NCBI GenBank assembly: GCA_963556495.2
Contig: OY747721.1
Coordinates: forward strand, 29,384,349-29,448,348
Source: Valencia hispanica
Taxonomy: Eukaryota > Chordata > Actinopteri > Cyprinodontiformes > Valenciidae
DNA length: 64,000 bases
Direction: 5' to 3'
Positions 32,701-45,400 of this stretch are shown one piece after another; within the stretch, counting starts at the first letter, position 1, and every line of letters starts with the position of its first letter. Under the pieces are notes generated by a model, which worked only from the letters and a program-made list of their open reading frames with translations, was not told the origin of the DNA and did no database searches. The position numbers and the translations under genes were made by a program.

Positions 32701-35700
32701 TTGCACATTCAGATTTGAGTATGCCTCTTCTATTTTAATAACAACGATGTCAAGTAACCTTTTTACCTGTACCTGATACTCTTGCTTAAGAAATAAATGT
32801 TTCTTCATTGCAGTTTCTGTGTAGGACTTGAGTTATACTTTATACTTTACCGAAGTAATTATCTATTTGCCAACTTTTACCTCTACTCAGTACTTTAGAC
32901 TGCTTATATTTTAAAATTAGCCTTGTTACTCCTGTTTCATTTAGTCTTTTATTAAAAGGAACACAAAACAAATCTCAAACATCAAAAAGTGCTACAACTG
33001 AATAGAATTTACTGCGGTTTGATAGTAGGTCTCACAGTTATTATTCTGACACCCTGTTTTTTATTTATTTTACTTTTTTATGCGATCTATAGCATATAAT
33101 GCACACAGGTGTTAACTGAATATTTTCCACATTTGTCCCGTCTTTAGAACAGTGACCGAAATTCTGAATCTATTTTGATCATCATTTGTCTTAATGAAAT
33201 AAACTAAATTTTAAAAAATAGAAACCAAGTTAAACCCCACTGTGTGTGTAGGTCACACCTGTTGGCTTAAAGATTGCACTAAAAGCATAATTTTCACATA
33301 TACCATACCACTTTATTTATTTAGCACGTTTATACACAGCTGAGGCCGACCAAGGTGCTGTACAGAAGAACATCATATGCAGCTGACACAGGTAGCCTAG
33401 TGTGTCCCAAATGCGTCCTTATTATTTAACATTTTTATTAAACATTACTATCATTAAGGAAAAGTTATTTTTGGGCGAGGTATGGCTAAAGCTTTATTCT
33501 TTATCATTTAATGCTCTAATCCTAAGTTTGTTTTATGATTTCTACCTCCTTTGTGTGAATCTAAATTTATATACAGTCTATGATCTAAATGCTTCTATTA
33601 TCTGTCACTTTGCTGCCGGTACAGCAGAAGTTCCCCTTCTTGGGAAAATAAAAGCATGATTCATGAAGTTAAGAATTACCATATTTTAATTTGGAGAGCT
33701 CATGTTTGAAACAGGAAGTGGTTTTGCGCAAAAAACAAACAGTTTGACTAACCCGGACTCGTTAACATCCAGGAAGCAACTGAAAACTCAAGACTAAACT
33801 TTCCGTCAAAACAAGTTTTTAAGTTCCTATTTTTAGACTTCCAGCCGCAGAGCGCTATTAACGCTTCATCAGTGTCGGGCTCTATGATTGTTTACAACCA
33901 GAGAATCGCAGCACATCGGTCGTAAGAAAGAAGCTTGTGGCTCCATTAGCTGATTAGCTACAAGAGAATCATATTAAATCTGCAACGGACTTTATTTCAG
34001 ATCATTTTTTACCACATTTTAGTTAATAACTCGCTGGCTAAGATTAACCTTAGAGTGTTTTACCCGCGTTGTTTTCTATTCGTTTTCTGTAAATTACTCA
34101 AAAGACTGAAATACTTTCATACTGCTACTCGCATCTGTATTAACTGGAGTTGGTTTTCAATATATCCGATTCTAACTGTGCGTTTTCAGTGTTATTTCTA
34201 TTTACTGGGAGTAGGCCACGTTTATCAAAAGTATTAGTTAAACATAGAAACCATAATTTATCTAGTTTATTGCTGAATTCCATCTTTTCTTATAGGATTT
34301 TAAAAGAAAGTTTCCAAGCTAAGGTTCCCGGGCCAAACGCGGCCGCCCCTTATCTCATGAACACAGAGTGTTATAGTTTTAGGTCGAATCGGTTACAATA
34401 GTTCAAATTTTATATTACCACTTACCTTTGTGTATTATTTCCCCCTGAGGCTTTTATTGATTAGCGCAAATCTAACAGCTGTAACTCACTGAGTACAGCT
34501 CACCCATTTAATAGGCTATAAAATTAATATGGATTCAGGTTAGAAAATACTCAAATATTAGATTGATGAGGTAAATGTCATTTCCATCTCACATTAATAT
34601 GAAGCATTGCTTTGGAAAAACCAGCGTAATAAATCAAATAGACTAAAGAATGTTTATTCATATTTGCACCTTGCAGAAAAATATCATTATTAATGATTGT
34701 TGGAAATGTGTTCCAGCAAATATTTTTTCAAAACTGATGTAGGAATTTATTCTCCAGTAAATCACTGAGTCACGTTTAGATAATTAATCATTATTATATT
34801 ATCACCATTAAAACTATAGCAAGTTTTTAAGATAATATAGTTTATTTTAAACATTAAATCTGACTCGTATGCACCAATATACATCATACTAATCAGACTT
34901 CCATCATTCATTATGCTTTAAATTTGAATATTCTCTGTTTTATTTGATCTATTTTTATCCAATATCACTTGATGTTAAGATTGCAGTTTTTTAGATCTGT
35001 TGCGTTTAGTTTTTCAGATAGAGCGATGACATATTTATAATCCTGAGATCCCGAGCAAACCACTGATACTAAATGCATGTCAAATGCATTAAAAAGCCTA
35101 TTATGGAAATATTATTTAACAAGGATGAGAAAAGATAATGGAGTGTTTCCACGTCCTTCAGTCAGCATGCAGACACATCTCACAATTGGTGACCCAAGAC
35201 ACAGAGAGCATCCTTGAGCTTCTCACATGTTGGTTCAACATAACAATACATATCTCAGTTATTCTCACAACAGGCCTCAAATAATTTAGGCTTTGATAAA
35301 AGCCAAGAGAGCTACAACAAAACTAACTGTGCAATCTATAGTTCAGGATTTGATTTTTACCCATAAACACCAAGTGATTATATATTATTTGCTTTCTTAA
35401 TTTGAAAAGTGATACGTCACTGTTGACGAACAATTACGTTTTGTTGGATTTGCTTTTACTACAAGAAAGTAAAACAATTGGCTAAACAGTGTCCAACATT
35501 AGTAATTCTGTATGCTCATTCATTTGGAAACAAGCAATTAAATTCCAACATTTCATGTTCTTATTACGTTTCATTATTACTATTTTAAAGAAAACGGGTC
35601 CCCAGAGTGTTTTTGCAGCTACAGGGGATCACACTTCTGAGCCTCCCTTGTAAGGTCTAAGAGAAAATGTTAGAATTTGAATTCCCTTCACCATAGCCCC

Positions 35701-37959
35701 AAATAAGCCAAAATATATAAGTACCCCCCAAACTCAGGTACGCACAGGTAACCTCCCAAGCCACTTGTCCATACCTTTTTGGGTCGAACCTCGAACATTA
35801 CCCCTCCCCTGTGGACAAAGTGGTCAGTCCATTTTAGAAAAAACCCAAAAAAGAATGAGAACCAGCCTGATTTGCATTCTGGTTCAGTTGAAATTGAAAA
35901 TTGCATTGGTTGTCATAAGCAAAATTCCAAACTCACAGGACCACTGTATTGTTATACTTGAAGGCCCCCAAAAAAGCATTTCAGGCATGTCAATATTTAC
36001 TTAAAACAGTGAGACGACTTCCCTTTAATTACAAAATCAGGTGCCTTATATTAAGACTCACTTATATAACTTCCTGTGTTTACCCACCAGAGTGACAAAA
36101 CCATCAGATTTCTAGGATCAAACCTTTCCTGACCTCTTGCCCCTTATCCTGGAAGGAGACACAGAATACTTCACAGCTTGAGATCAATTCTGTAATTTTC
36201 CAAGCAAAATTTCTAATAAGGCCCACTAACTGCTCTGACGCTTGAATGTTCCCCAGATAAGATTAGTATTTATCTTTTTTCCATTTATTTAAGACCTAAG
36301 TACCCTAAGGACCAGTCATCTTTATTTTAATGTTACCCAGCAGAAACCTAAAGGTTTATTTTTTTTTCAGTTGTGTTCAAATTATAGCCTAAACAATGTT
36401 GTTTTACTGTTGCTGCTCACAGCAAAGTCTTGTTATTTTTTAGTCTCGCGATTGTTTACATTAGCGCCTTGCAAGCTGATAAAAAATTCGTCCTTCACAG
36501 CTGTAGCGAAATCTAAGCAACGTTACTGTAAAGGTCCAAGTTACTTTAGTTAATGTTCACAAATCTAAGATTTATTACTTTCTTACAACAAACCCCAAAA
36601 TACAAGGAAACAATTCAGCCCCAATTGTCCCAGAAAGGAAGGAAAATATGTTTTCACTGTCAGTCAGCTTAGTCAGAATTTAAGTCAGTCAGGGTAAAAA
36701 TCACAACCTACCCTAAATGCCCCAATCAACTCTGCTATTTGTTCTAGTCGTAAAATAGGAACGTTTCCGTTTCTAAGTCAGTGCACACAAGCTGCGACAG
36801 CTAAGGAAACTTGTACTTAGTGTAATAACAGTTCCATCAAATAACTTTCAACCAAAATGAAACAAATGTGGACTCTCCTGACAGAGAGCATTAGGAGAGA
36901 ACAAACAACATTTTTTTTTTACCTTTTACCAGATAACTGTGTGCAACACCATCTTTAAGCTCTAATTAGACTAAACTCACCGGATGACGAATCATCACCT
37001 TATCAGAGCCGTAGCAGTTTCGTTGTCTGCTTTACCCCGTCTGTCTAAAACAAACAAATTTGGTTTAGTTGCACATCAACTTTCCCTGACAAATTACAAC
37101 ACAATAACAAAACAATTAGATCAACATAGGAAATAGAAAGAATCAGAAATTATGGCCTGCTTCCATCGAGACCCCTTTCGCTTTAAGGGTCCTCTGGCAG
37201 AAACAAAACAAAAACAAAACAAGATTTACTTTCCTAAGGGAGTGTGTGTATGTGTGTGTGTTACATAAGCAGGTGTCACAGAGATAAAATACAGCTACAT
37301 CAGTCGGCAAGCATTTCTTAATTGCATTTGAGCTGTGTGTATTTTTGTCCTGCCTGAACTTCACTGGGTCATCTGCAGGCTGGCCGGCCCAGGGCCCCCC
37401 TCCTCCATCCGGCTAATCGCCATGTTCCAGGGACCACAGCCCCCAAATAACTCATCTCACCTGAGCAAGAGTTTTCCCCTCTGCCCACTGGTCAGCCCGC
37501 ATTCAGGCCGGAGTCCAGCCTCTGCCTTTGTTATGGCTGCCAAACCCCTTATTCCAAGGGTGGGGGAGGTACTAGGGCTCCTTGTGGCCGTCCCCAGGCA
37601 CCGCTGGACCGAAGGCAGGGGTCCCAACCAGCCTGAAGAAAAACACAGGACACCTCAGAGAAACTAACCAGCAGTTCTACAATGGAATGTGTAACAATAA
37701 CTGTGTGTCTGTGTGTGGTATTCTGCATTATACCAAGCCATCAAACAAATGATCTTAATGCTCAAATACTCCAGTTCTGGAAGAAGCAAACAAGAGTAAA
37801 TAAAAGAGAAATAAACAAGTAAGAAGTGTTCTGATTAACCTTGTTATGAAGACATAACATAGTGGGTGCTGGAGGCAGAAGCTTTGATTCACATAGGAAC
37901 ACATGAGACAGGTTCAAGGGAGAGTCGGATGTTGCCCAGAGGGGCTGCTGTACCATATG
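29767..37959. other. Gene-poor intergenic DNA
   Basis: Apart from the L2 tail at 32200-32300 and a possible solo LTR at about 30306-30869 (see findings), I recognise no coding exon. The frames here are short and AT-driven. A repeat-like start occurs at about 33308 ('actttatttatttagcacgt'). A GC-richer patch at 37375-37650 holds a 110-codon frame with no recognisable content. Confidence 0.55.
32200..32300 (+). mobile_element. 5'-truncated L2-type LINE 3' tail
   Basis: The segment ends with 'ttgttgttgaaagtgtgctt' and 'aaataaaattgccttgcctt', matching the 3' end of the L2 element at 57530-63228. Only the terminal part remains, as expected from incomplete reverse transcription. The 5' border is approximate. 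Confidence 0.7.
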
Positions 37960-38143
37960 TTTTGTGTGTGTTTCATGCTTTATTGCTGACTTTACTTAAT
38001 CCTAAATCCATGTAATGTTTTTAAGTGTCACATGCTTTGTCTGTGTTTTATTACTATTTTTACTTTATCCCCTAATCATGTAAAGCACCTTGAATTACAT
38101 TGTTGTTGAAAGTGTGCTATACAAATATAATTGCCTTGCCTTG
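37960..38143 (+). mobile_element. Second 5'-truncated L2 3' tail
   Basis: Contains 'taaagcaccttgaattacat', 'gttgaaagtgtgctatacaa' and 'attgccttgccttg', all shared with the end of the L2 at 63130-63228. The sequence around 37965-38090 also resembles the L2 3' untranslated part. It is a dead fragment in the same orientation as the full element. Confidence 0.75.
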
Positions 38144-41100
38144 TACAAAGCTGGCCAACCTGCTTAATAAACTACATTAAAACTCCAATGGACTGGAGCC
38201 TCATCTTTGTTTAAGAATGGAGATAGAAATTCTACAACTCATTCATGACAGTTCTTCCTCAAAACCTTCCCTGTTTTAGTCATGTTTTCCAACAACCCTT
38301 CCAAAATGAAGATCATATCAGTAAAGTGATTACAAAAATAGATTTGATATCATTCAGGAAATCTCTTTCATTGATTATTTGTTAGTGACTGTTTTAACCA
38401 CAATTATTTTGTGCCACCAGGAAATCTGGTGAGAAAATACCAACTCAAACTACTATCTTCCTAAATTAGTCCAAAAGCAGCTTCCATAAAGTCTAACAAA
38501 CATGTAAAAACATTCTGGAACTTATTCAGAACAAAGTTTCTAACAAAAACATTGGAATGTATTGCAATATTTTATGTTCTGAAGGACCAGAATATTATAA
38601 AATCATTCAAGGAATCCTGGGGATTGTGGACAGCCATGACATTTGACACTATCAGATAAAACTCAAGACTCATCATTTATCAACAGCGGGCAGAACCATA
38701 TTAAAATGTGGCATCTCAGTGTGAATGTCAAAAGATAAGCTGCTGACAATTTCCTGTCAGAGAAACTCAGAAAATAAGACTATAAAGATAAAGAGGAGGA
38801 GGAAGCACAGCTTCCGTTGATGATAGGCCTGTTGAATTAACATTTCCGCTACATATTATAAATAAATGTAATACTTCTAACATTAACTAACCCAGCAGAA
38901 AGTCTTGACACATTCTGTTCTAGATTGGTGGATTCTGTAAAATATAGAATGAAGTCTTACCACACCTGATCGTCATGTGAAGGACAGATCCTGTGACACA
39001 GCACAGCACAGCAATTAGTATTTCTTTAGGATTGGAAACAGAAGCACATTCAGCACAATCTCACACTCAAACATATAGACCCAGATTTCCTGCAAAGCTT
39101 AAGTTTTGAAAAAAAAAAAAGGGGTTGATCATCATAGCAAACACACAAGGATGAGAATGCCAAACACTTTTAGCTCACACACTAATGCGAAAGACCTAAA
39201 ACCTGTTAATCTGTGTACAGTGTTACGGGAAGCGAAGGACCAATACCATCATTCACTCAGTCCACATGTTTCACTCTCTTTTAATGTCTGTTACAAACAG
39301 CAATACTCAGTAAAGCTTTTTTTTTTCATATTGACCTTATGTGTTTTTAAGACTCCAGCGTTGATAGGGAGCACTCATAAATGTTAGAGAAAACTGTTAG
39401 TATAGCCTCCCTCAGCATCACTTCTTGCTTTAATATGTGTTGAACAAAAATGCTTTTATTTCGTGAAGTTAGTCCTATTCTTCTTTAACCATGTTCTCTT
39501 TCTACCTCAAGTCTTTCTCTACCTGTACATCTATCGCTTCCTTGTTCTTATGTGGTTGGACAGCTGCTGAATGTGCTTAACCTGAAACTTTGTCATATAT
39601 ATTTTCTGTTTCTAAATCAGGTAAATAAATTTGTTTTGCGAAAAGTGTGATTCTGATCTTGAAATAGACATTTCTTTAAGGGTGAACACTTTCCTCAAAT
39701 TACAGCCATTTGAATAATCTGTTTGGATTTTTTTTTAATTCCCTGACTGGTTTATTTAAGGGTAAACTGAATAAGGACCCAAAACACCTGACACTATTTC
39801 ATTTGGAGAGCTCAGGATTTCTAGACGGATTGGAATTTTGAGTTGGCATCAGATCTTTCACCATAAAGTGGAATTCTTTTGAGGATTTTAGAGTGAAAAC
39901 CTAAAGCAAAAGCTAATTCTATTTATTTTATCTATTTGCAATCCAACATGGATCGGCCTCAAACTCAGGTGGATGAAGGTTCCTAGAGATGACACGTATA
40001 TATTTGTAATTTAATTTTACTTTCTCTTCTTTAGGTGTTTTCATACTGGAACACACAATGCAGTTTGTCTTTGCCTAAGATAAAGGCTGTGGCTTGTTCT
40101 TAGATTTTGCATATTGAGTTATTTCTTCTTCTGAGAATAAAAAGTAAATTCAACATTCAGAATGTCATAAGCTGTAAACAAAACAAGACATTTAATATCC
40201 CTCCCAAGAGGCTGAAATAAAAGACGCTTAAATATTCTGTTTTAACTGACAAAGTTTAAAAAGATCCAAAGTCTTTGTTTTTATCAACTTCAATCTATCC
40301 TGATACATCACTCTCACCATTCTGACCTTGTAATTTCCTTATCACATACCAACACACAAAGCAGACTCACAGCTACACTGCTTTTAAAGTCTGACAGGCA
40401 AACTTCTATGTAATCAGACTGACACAGCATTGTAAAGACTACATTCAAAACCATTAGAGTAATTAAAAGACTATGGTCTAGAAAAACTGGACCAATCAGA
40501 AAATACAGCAGATACCAGTATTTGGATACAAGAAATTCAACAGCAAAGCCACAAGGGTTATTTGATCTATCACAGGCTATTTACATGTATAATATTACCT
40601 TAGACATATGTGGAAGTCACTGAGGTTACATGTAATTACCAAGTATAGGAATGACATTTGATGAATCTCCAATTTACCCTGAGTGCATGAGTGGCGCTTT
40701 ACTGCAGTGCCAGCATTACGGTCTCTATGGCTGAAACCTAGTTTATACTTTTCCGTCAGCAAGTTTTATGGATGGAGACGTTTTCCTCACAGACTTCTAC
40801 TTTGCCTGGGGAGTGTTGCAAAGCAATTCCCTAACAGGACAACAGGGGGCATAACGATTTTCTGCCACAGTTGCAGTCATGTCTCTGGTCAACAACAGTG
40901 TATTTACTTTTTATTTTAAACTAAAACTCTTCATTTGAACAACTTCTGCGTCTTTCAATACTCAAAATAGCTTTTTGTGCAAAGATTTGGTGAAGAGCTC
41001 TTCACCCGCTTTTGTAATGGACGCTGAACACTCATGACTTGTCTTATAGAAGATGTTCTTTAATTGGCTCTATGTCTGCTGCTAGATATCTTCAGCACAT

Positions 41101-42155
41101 ACTATGCTGTTGACGATTTTGAAATAGAGTTGGCTGACCAATCACATGCTTGCATTCTCTGTAGCTTTCTATGGACATTTAAAAAACTTTGCATGTCTCC
41201 GTGCAGAAACACGCAAACACCATCCTCCGTCAAGCACTCTGTGGCTAGCCCACAATAAGTGACGGAAACACGCCTAATTTGAACTGTGTAGCTTGATGTG
41301 TTCTGGAAGTGTTTCACGTAAAAGATAGACCTGGAGCAATAATTTTACACAGTACCATGACACTACGCTTCTGGGATGCTTCCGGTTTGCTCAATTGTGT
41401 ACCAGGAAGAAACATAGCCATTGACTATAACTGCGACTATTAGCTGCGTATTGTGCTTCACAGATGTAACTTGCGGCTTTCCCGTCCGGTGGAAAGCCGG
41501 GGTACTAGAAGCCATCATAGTCATAGGTTTGTCCCTGGCACATGTCAGACGTGTCCCAGGAGTGTGTTGTTGCTCCACTCCACTAAAGATATGCTTGGGT
41601 CCTATTTTTGACTTGCCGCGCTACCAGAATGCATCAGGCTCTGCAGTTAACATAGAGCTAAACAGGAAATCACACATGCTATCAGGGTAAAGCGTCCAGT
41701 AAATTTCAAAATAAAAGAGAATTTCAGATTAAAGGGTTCATTTGCTCCCTGCGTCTTTTGAGAAGAGCATATTTGTTTTTCAGCATGGACAACAAGGCTT
41801 TTATCCTGGCAGTGGAGAATCACATTATATATGACACCACACATCCTTTCGACAAAGACAACACCAAAAAAGGAAGAGGCATGAACCAAAATATCAACAA
41901 TTATGGGAGTGGATGGTGAGTTTAAAAAAACGCATCATATAAAGAATAAGTTATTTTAAGCATACAATGTCATGTGACCTATCAGTAAGCTATCATTTAA
42001 GAGCCTTGAGGTGTCAGCCACTCCATGACTGACACACTTCTGGAGGGGATTGATGTACCGCGGAGGTCTCAACAAAACAGTGTTATTGCTGTAACGCACT
42101 ACTCACGCACACTGTGTAAACTGGGGGTTAGTCAGTTCTTAGGAGCTGTATCTTT
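38144..42155. other. Intergenic DNA downstream of the vWA-SRCR-Ig receptor gene
   Basis: No coding exon recognised. Segments near 40690-40800 and 41200-41640 read like fragments of fish MITEs, but I could not pair their ends. The short frames in this stretch have no known motif. The 3' untranslated part of the minus-strand receptor gene probably covers the highest-numbered few hundred bases. Confidence 0.5.
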
Positions 42156-42470
42156 TCAGTTCACATTCTCTTCCACATGGAGAGCTGCTTGCACTTGGTC
42201 TTCTTCCACCTCTGGAGCTTCATCTCCTCCAACACCTTGGTGGTAATGATCTAGCTCCATGTTCTTCTGTGGAATACTGTGCCATCTTCTGGTGGTCTGT
42301 AGGATGATAGCAGCACACACACAGCTGAGTTAGAACATCATCCCAGGCTGAAGGCTTCAGCCACTTAGGAACAGATGTAAACATTACCTTGCAGGTGCAG
42401 TAAATCAGACAGATGAAGGACAGTAGACTCAGCGGCAGGACCACTAGTCGGATGGTAAAAATGGTTGGAT
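42156..42470 (-). other. Transmembrane and cytoplasmic exons of the receptor
   Basis: Exon 42388-42470 encodes a hydrophobic helix, RLVVLPLSLLSFICLIYCTC. Exon 42156-42296 continues in phase 0 with TTRRWHSIPQKNMELDHYHQ and an acidic end, closing NVN then TGA. The stop-transfer arginines directly follow the helix. The only tyrosine in this tail exon (HYHQ) does not fit an ITIM or ITAM. A single frame reading straight through the intron also exists but ignores a good splice pair. Confidence 0.8.
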
Positions 42471-45400
42471 CTGATGAGACACATTCAGTCAGCAGGTCAT
42501 AATCAGTCAGTGGGTTTACATGCACTAAGAGAAAACTGAATTATTGCCTTCGTCCGATTGAATTCTGACTTTTGGAATGCATGTATACTCCTAAGTCCGA
42601 CTGAAGTCAAACCGAACTGGCCTAATACTTATCGAGCTAACACACCCAGATAACGCAGTAAAAAGAAAAAATCCTACTGCATTTATACGACATCCCACGT
42701 TAGTGGAGCAATGACTGGCCTGGGCACTCCCCCTTCCGAAACTGAGGAGACCACAGAAGGGGTAATATCAACAGCGGTACGACAACAAAACAGCAGCAAC
42801 AACACCACCACGTGTAACACAATCAAACAGTACAATACGGAAGAAACGTACTGCGCTGCAGTGTTGTTGTCGTCCATTTCTTCGCTCATTGTGGATCTCC
42901 TGCTTTTGCTCTCACTGTTGCCAGCATTTGTTTACTATCTGTGGGACTGTCTAGGCCAATCGGATGAATGCCAACGCGGAATGGCGCCATCTACCGCTGC
43001 GGAGCCGAACTCACTTCATCCAGTAATTTGATTTTCTACTGCCCATGTAAACTTGGATAAAGGCTCTTATTCTAGGTAAGTCATTAGCTCGATTAGTTCC
43101 ATAGCTCGATTTAAACGTGCTTGTATAAGCACTGTGTGACACTTGAGCACAAGCATAAAGCCAGCTGAGTTCACCTCTCCATCAGCTTACCTAAGACAGT
43201 CAGAGTCAGCAGACGGCTCTCAGAGGAGAAATTATGATAGAAAACATGGACGCTATAAACACAGCTGTAACTTCCTCTGTGGGCGGGCTCTGTGGCAGGA
43301 AACGGGAAGTGTGCAGAGTGATTGATGGCCGGCTGGGTGTAGCTTTGCGTTTTGGAGGTGAAGTAAAGCTGGAAGGACCCTCCTGGATACTGTGACTGGA
43401 TGGAGCAGATGATGATAAAATTGGAGCCCTGAAACACCCCTGCTGACCTCTGCTGCAGGGCATGGATGACCCCATCCTTGGAGGACACTGAAATGATTGG
43501 CTGAACCAGCAGGTCTGAAAGACAGATGATTGGCTTTTCAGTTTCAGAGGTGGTTTCACTCTGGTTTAATGCTGCATCACATTTGAATCTGAAGTACGAA
43601 TTTAGATCCAGCACCCTGGAATTTTGTGAACTCTAGGTTTCATTACCGTAAAAAGATAAGATTGCTAATTATTCAGATGGATTTGTTAGGTGTGAACATT
43701 TAGTTATTTCCGTTATCTCATTAAAAAAAAAAATATAGGTCAGTCCATCCTTTCCCTCTACCTGAAACCTGTAAGCAAATAAACAGACACTAAAGAATAT
43801 GCATATTTTAAATTATTGGGGAAGATGAAACACTCGGGATCAAGCTTTAGACCATTTGGACCATTTCTATAATGTATATATTGCAAATATATTCTGTAAA
43901 ATTGACAGCTTTCTGATTAATGAGGGGAAATATATCTATCTGCTGTGGTCAAAAGTTGTCTCTCCAGCTGAATAGAATCAAACTTGGTCAGACTTACTGA
44001 GAACCTCTCTCTTTTCCTCTAAGTTAGATGGCCCCACTACATGAAATAAGTAAGATAATCAAAATCTCACAGATAACTGATTCACTTGTGATCTTACCTG
44101 TGCATACAAGCTCAAGAATGGGGCAAAACTCAAATGATGATGATGCACACTCCCTCAGTGGAGATCGAGATTGAAAACAGCTGTGCTTAATTTTCCAAGC
44201 CCGTCTGACAGAAGAGTCATTCCTGCTTCCCACTGAGATGACAGAACCACAGTTCAACTCTCTGCAGGCTGCAGCTGCTTCCTGCATGGACCAACCCGAG
44301 GCATCCACTGGTCTCCAAGTTTCGACTCTGACCTCCAGTGTTCCTTCACAGCGACTGGCTCCTCCCACCAACCTGACAGGTTCTGAACACAACAGAGAGT
44401 TGTCAGTAAATAATCGTTTCAGTTTGATTAGAACAGGAATAAATTTGCTCCTCTTTTACGTGAGCAGATGACTCCAACAGCTTTGCCAGATGAGCACATG
44501 TTTCTAGCTGAGCCGGATCTTTTACAGTACAAGAGAGTAGATTCCGTTCCTTCACACTGGAACTTTGTGGTCCATGTTGGATCTTTCTCTTTTCTGTATA
44601 GTTCCCCCTGGAGGACTGAAGGAGGCCCACATCCAAGCTCCCTACAAACCACCTCTGCATTGTGCTGATCAAAGTCGTCTTCACAGACCGGAGACCAAAT
44701 CTGACTGGTCTCGTTAGACTGGGAGGATTTTACCTCCAGTCTGCCTGAGCACAGATTGAATCCATTCACCAACCTGACAGAGTCTATACAAAAGAGGAGA
44801 GAGAGAAAGAAGGAGCCATTAATGCTAAAATCAATACTCTACAGATAGTGTATATGGGGTGACTGTGGATCAGGTGGGAGGAATTTGTCCCATAACCAAT
44901 CCCTTCTCCGTTCATATCGATTGTTTTGTCTTGGGCAAGACACTTCACCTGCCTTTTGTGCTGGTGGTGGTCTGATGTGGTGCCAAGGTACGGCCTAGCG
45001 CTATACAAATTCATAGAGCAAAGATGTAACTTAAATTATATAATATTTTATAAGTCACTTCTTTTTTTATTTTTTATTCCGTCCTTTGCTTCAGTCCTCA
45101 CAAAACAGAATCAAATATTTGTGTGTTTTTGAGATTTAACCCCTTTAATGCCAGGTTTTATGTATTATGTCCAGAGGACTCGTTTTGGGGGTGAATTGTC
45201 AGGGCATTGGAGTGTCACAAATGGGCATAACATTTTTTTGGTTTACTTATTAAGAATGACAAGGGAACTCGATGTTTCTAATTTGTGTACGCAGTGTTTT
45301 AAATGGACTGAGGGAAACCTTTTTTTGGGGAGGGGTAAACTTCCCCAAAAATACACATCTGAGGGGAAAAAAAGAAATGTATTAGGACAGCAAAGTTATT

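Noticed and set aside
37335..37667. 110-codon plus frame in a GC-richer intergenic patch
   Set aside because: Proline-rich, no domain, no splice context. It lies just left of an L2 tail and is more likely repeat-derived.
42220..42525. Single frame running through the TM exon and the following intron of the receptor
   Set aside because: It ignores a good GTAATG donor and CTACAG acceptor. Splicing gives a better tail in phase, ending at 42156.
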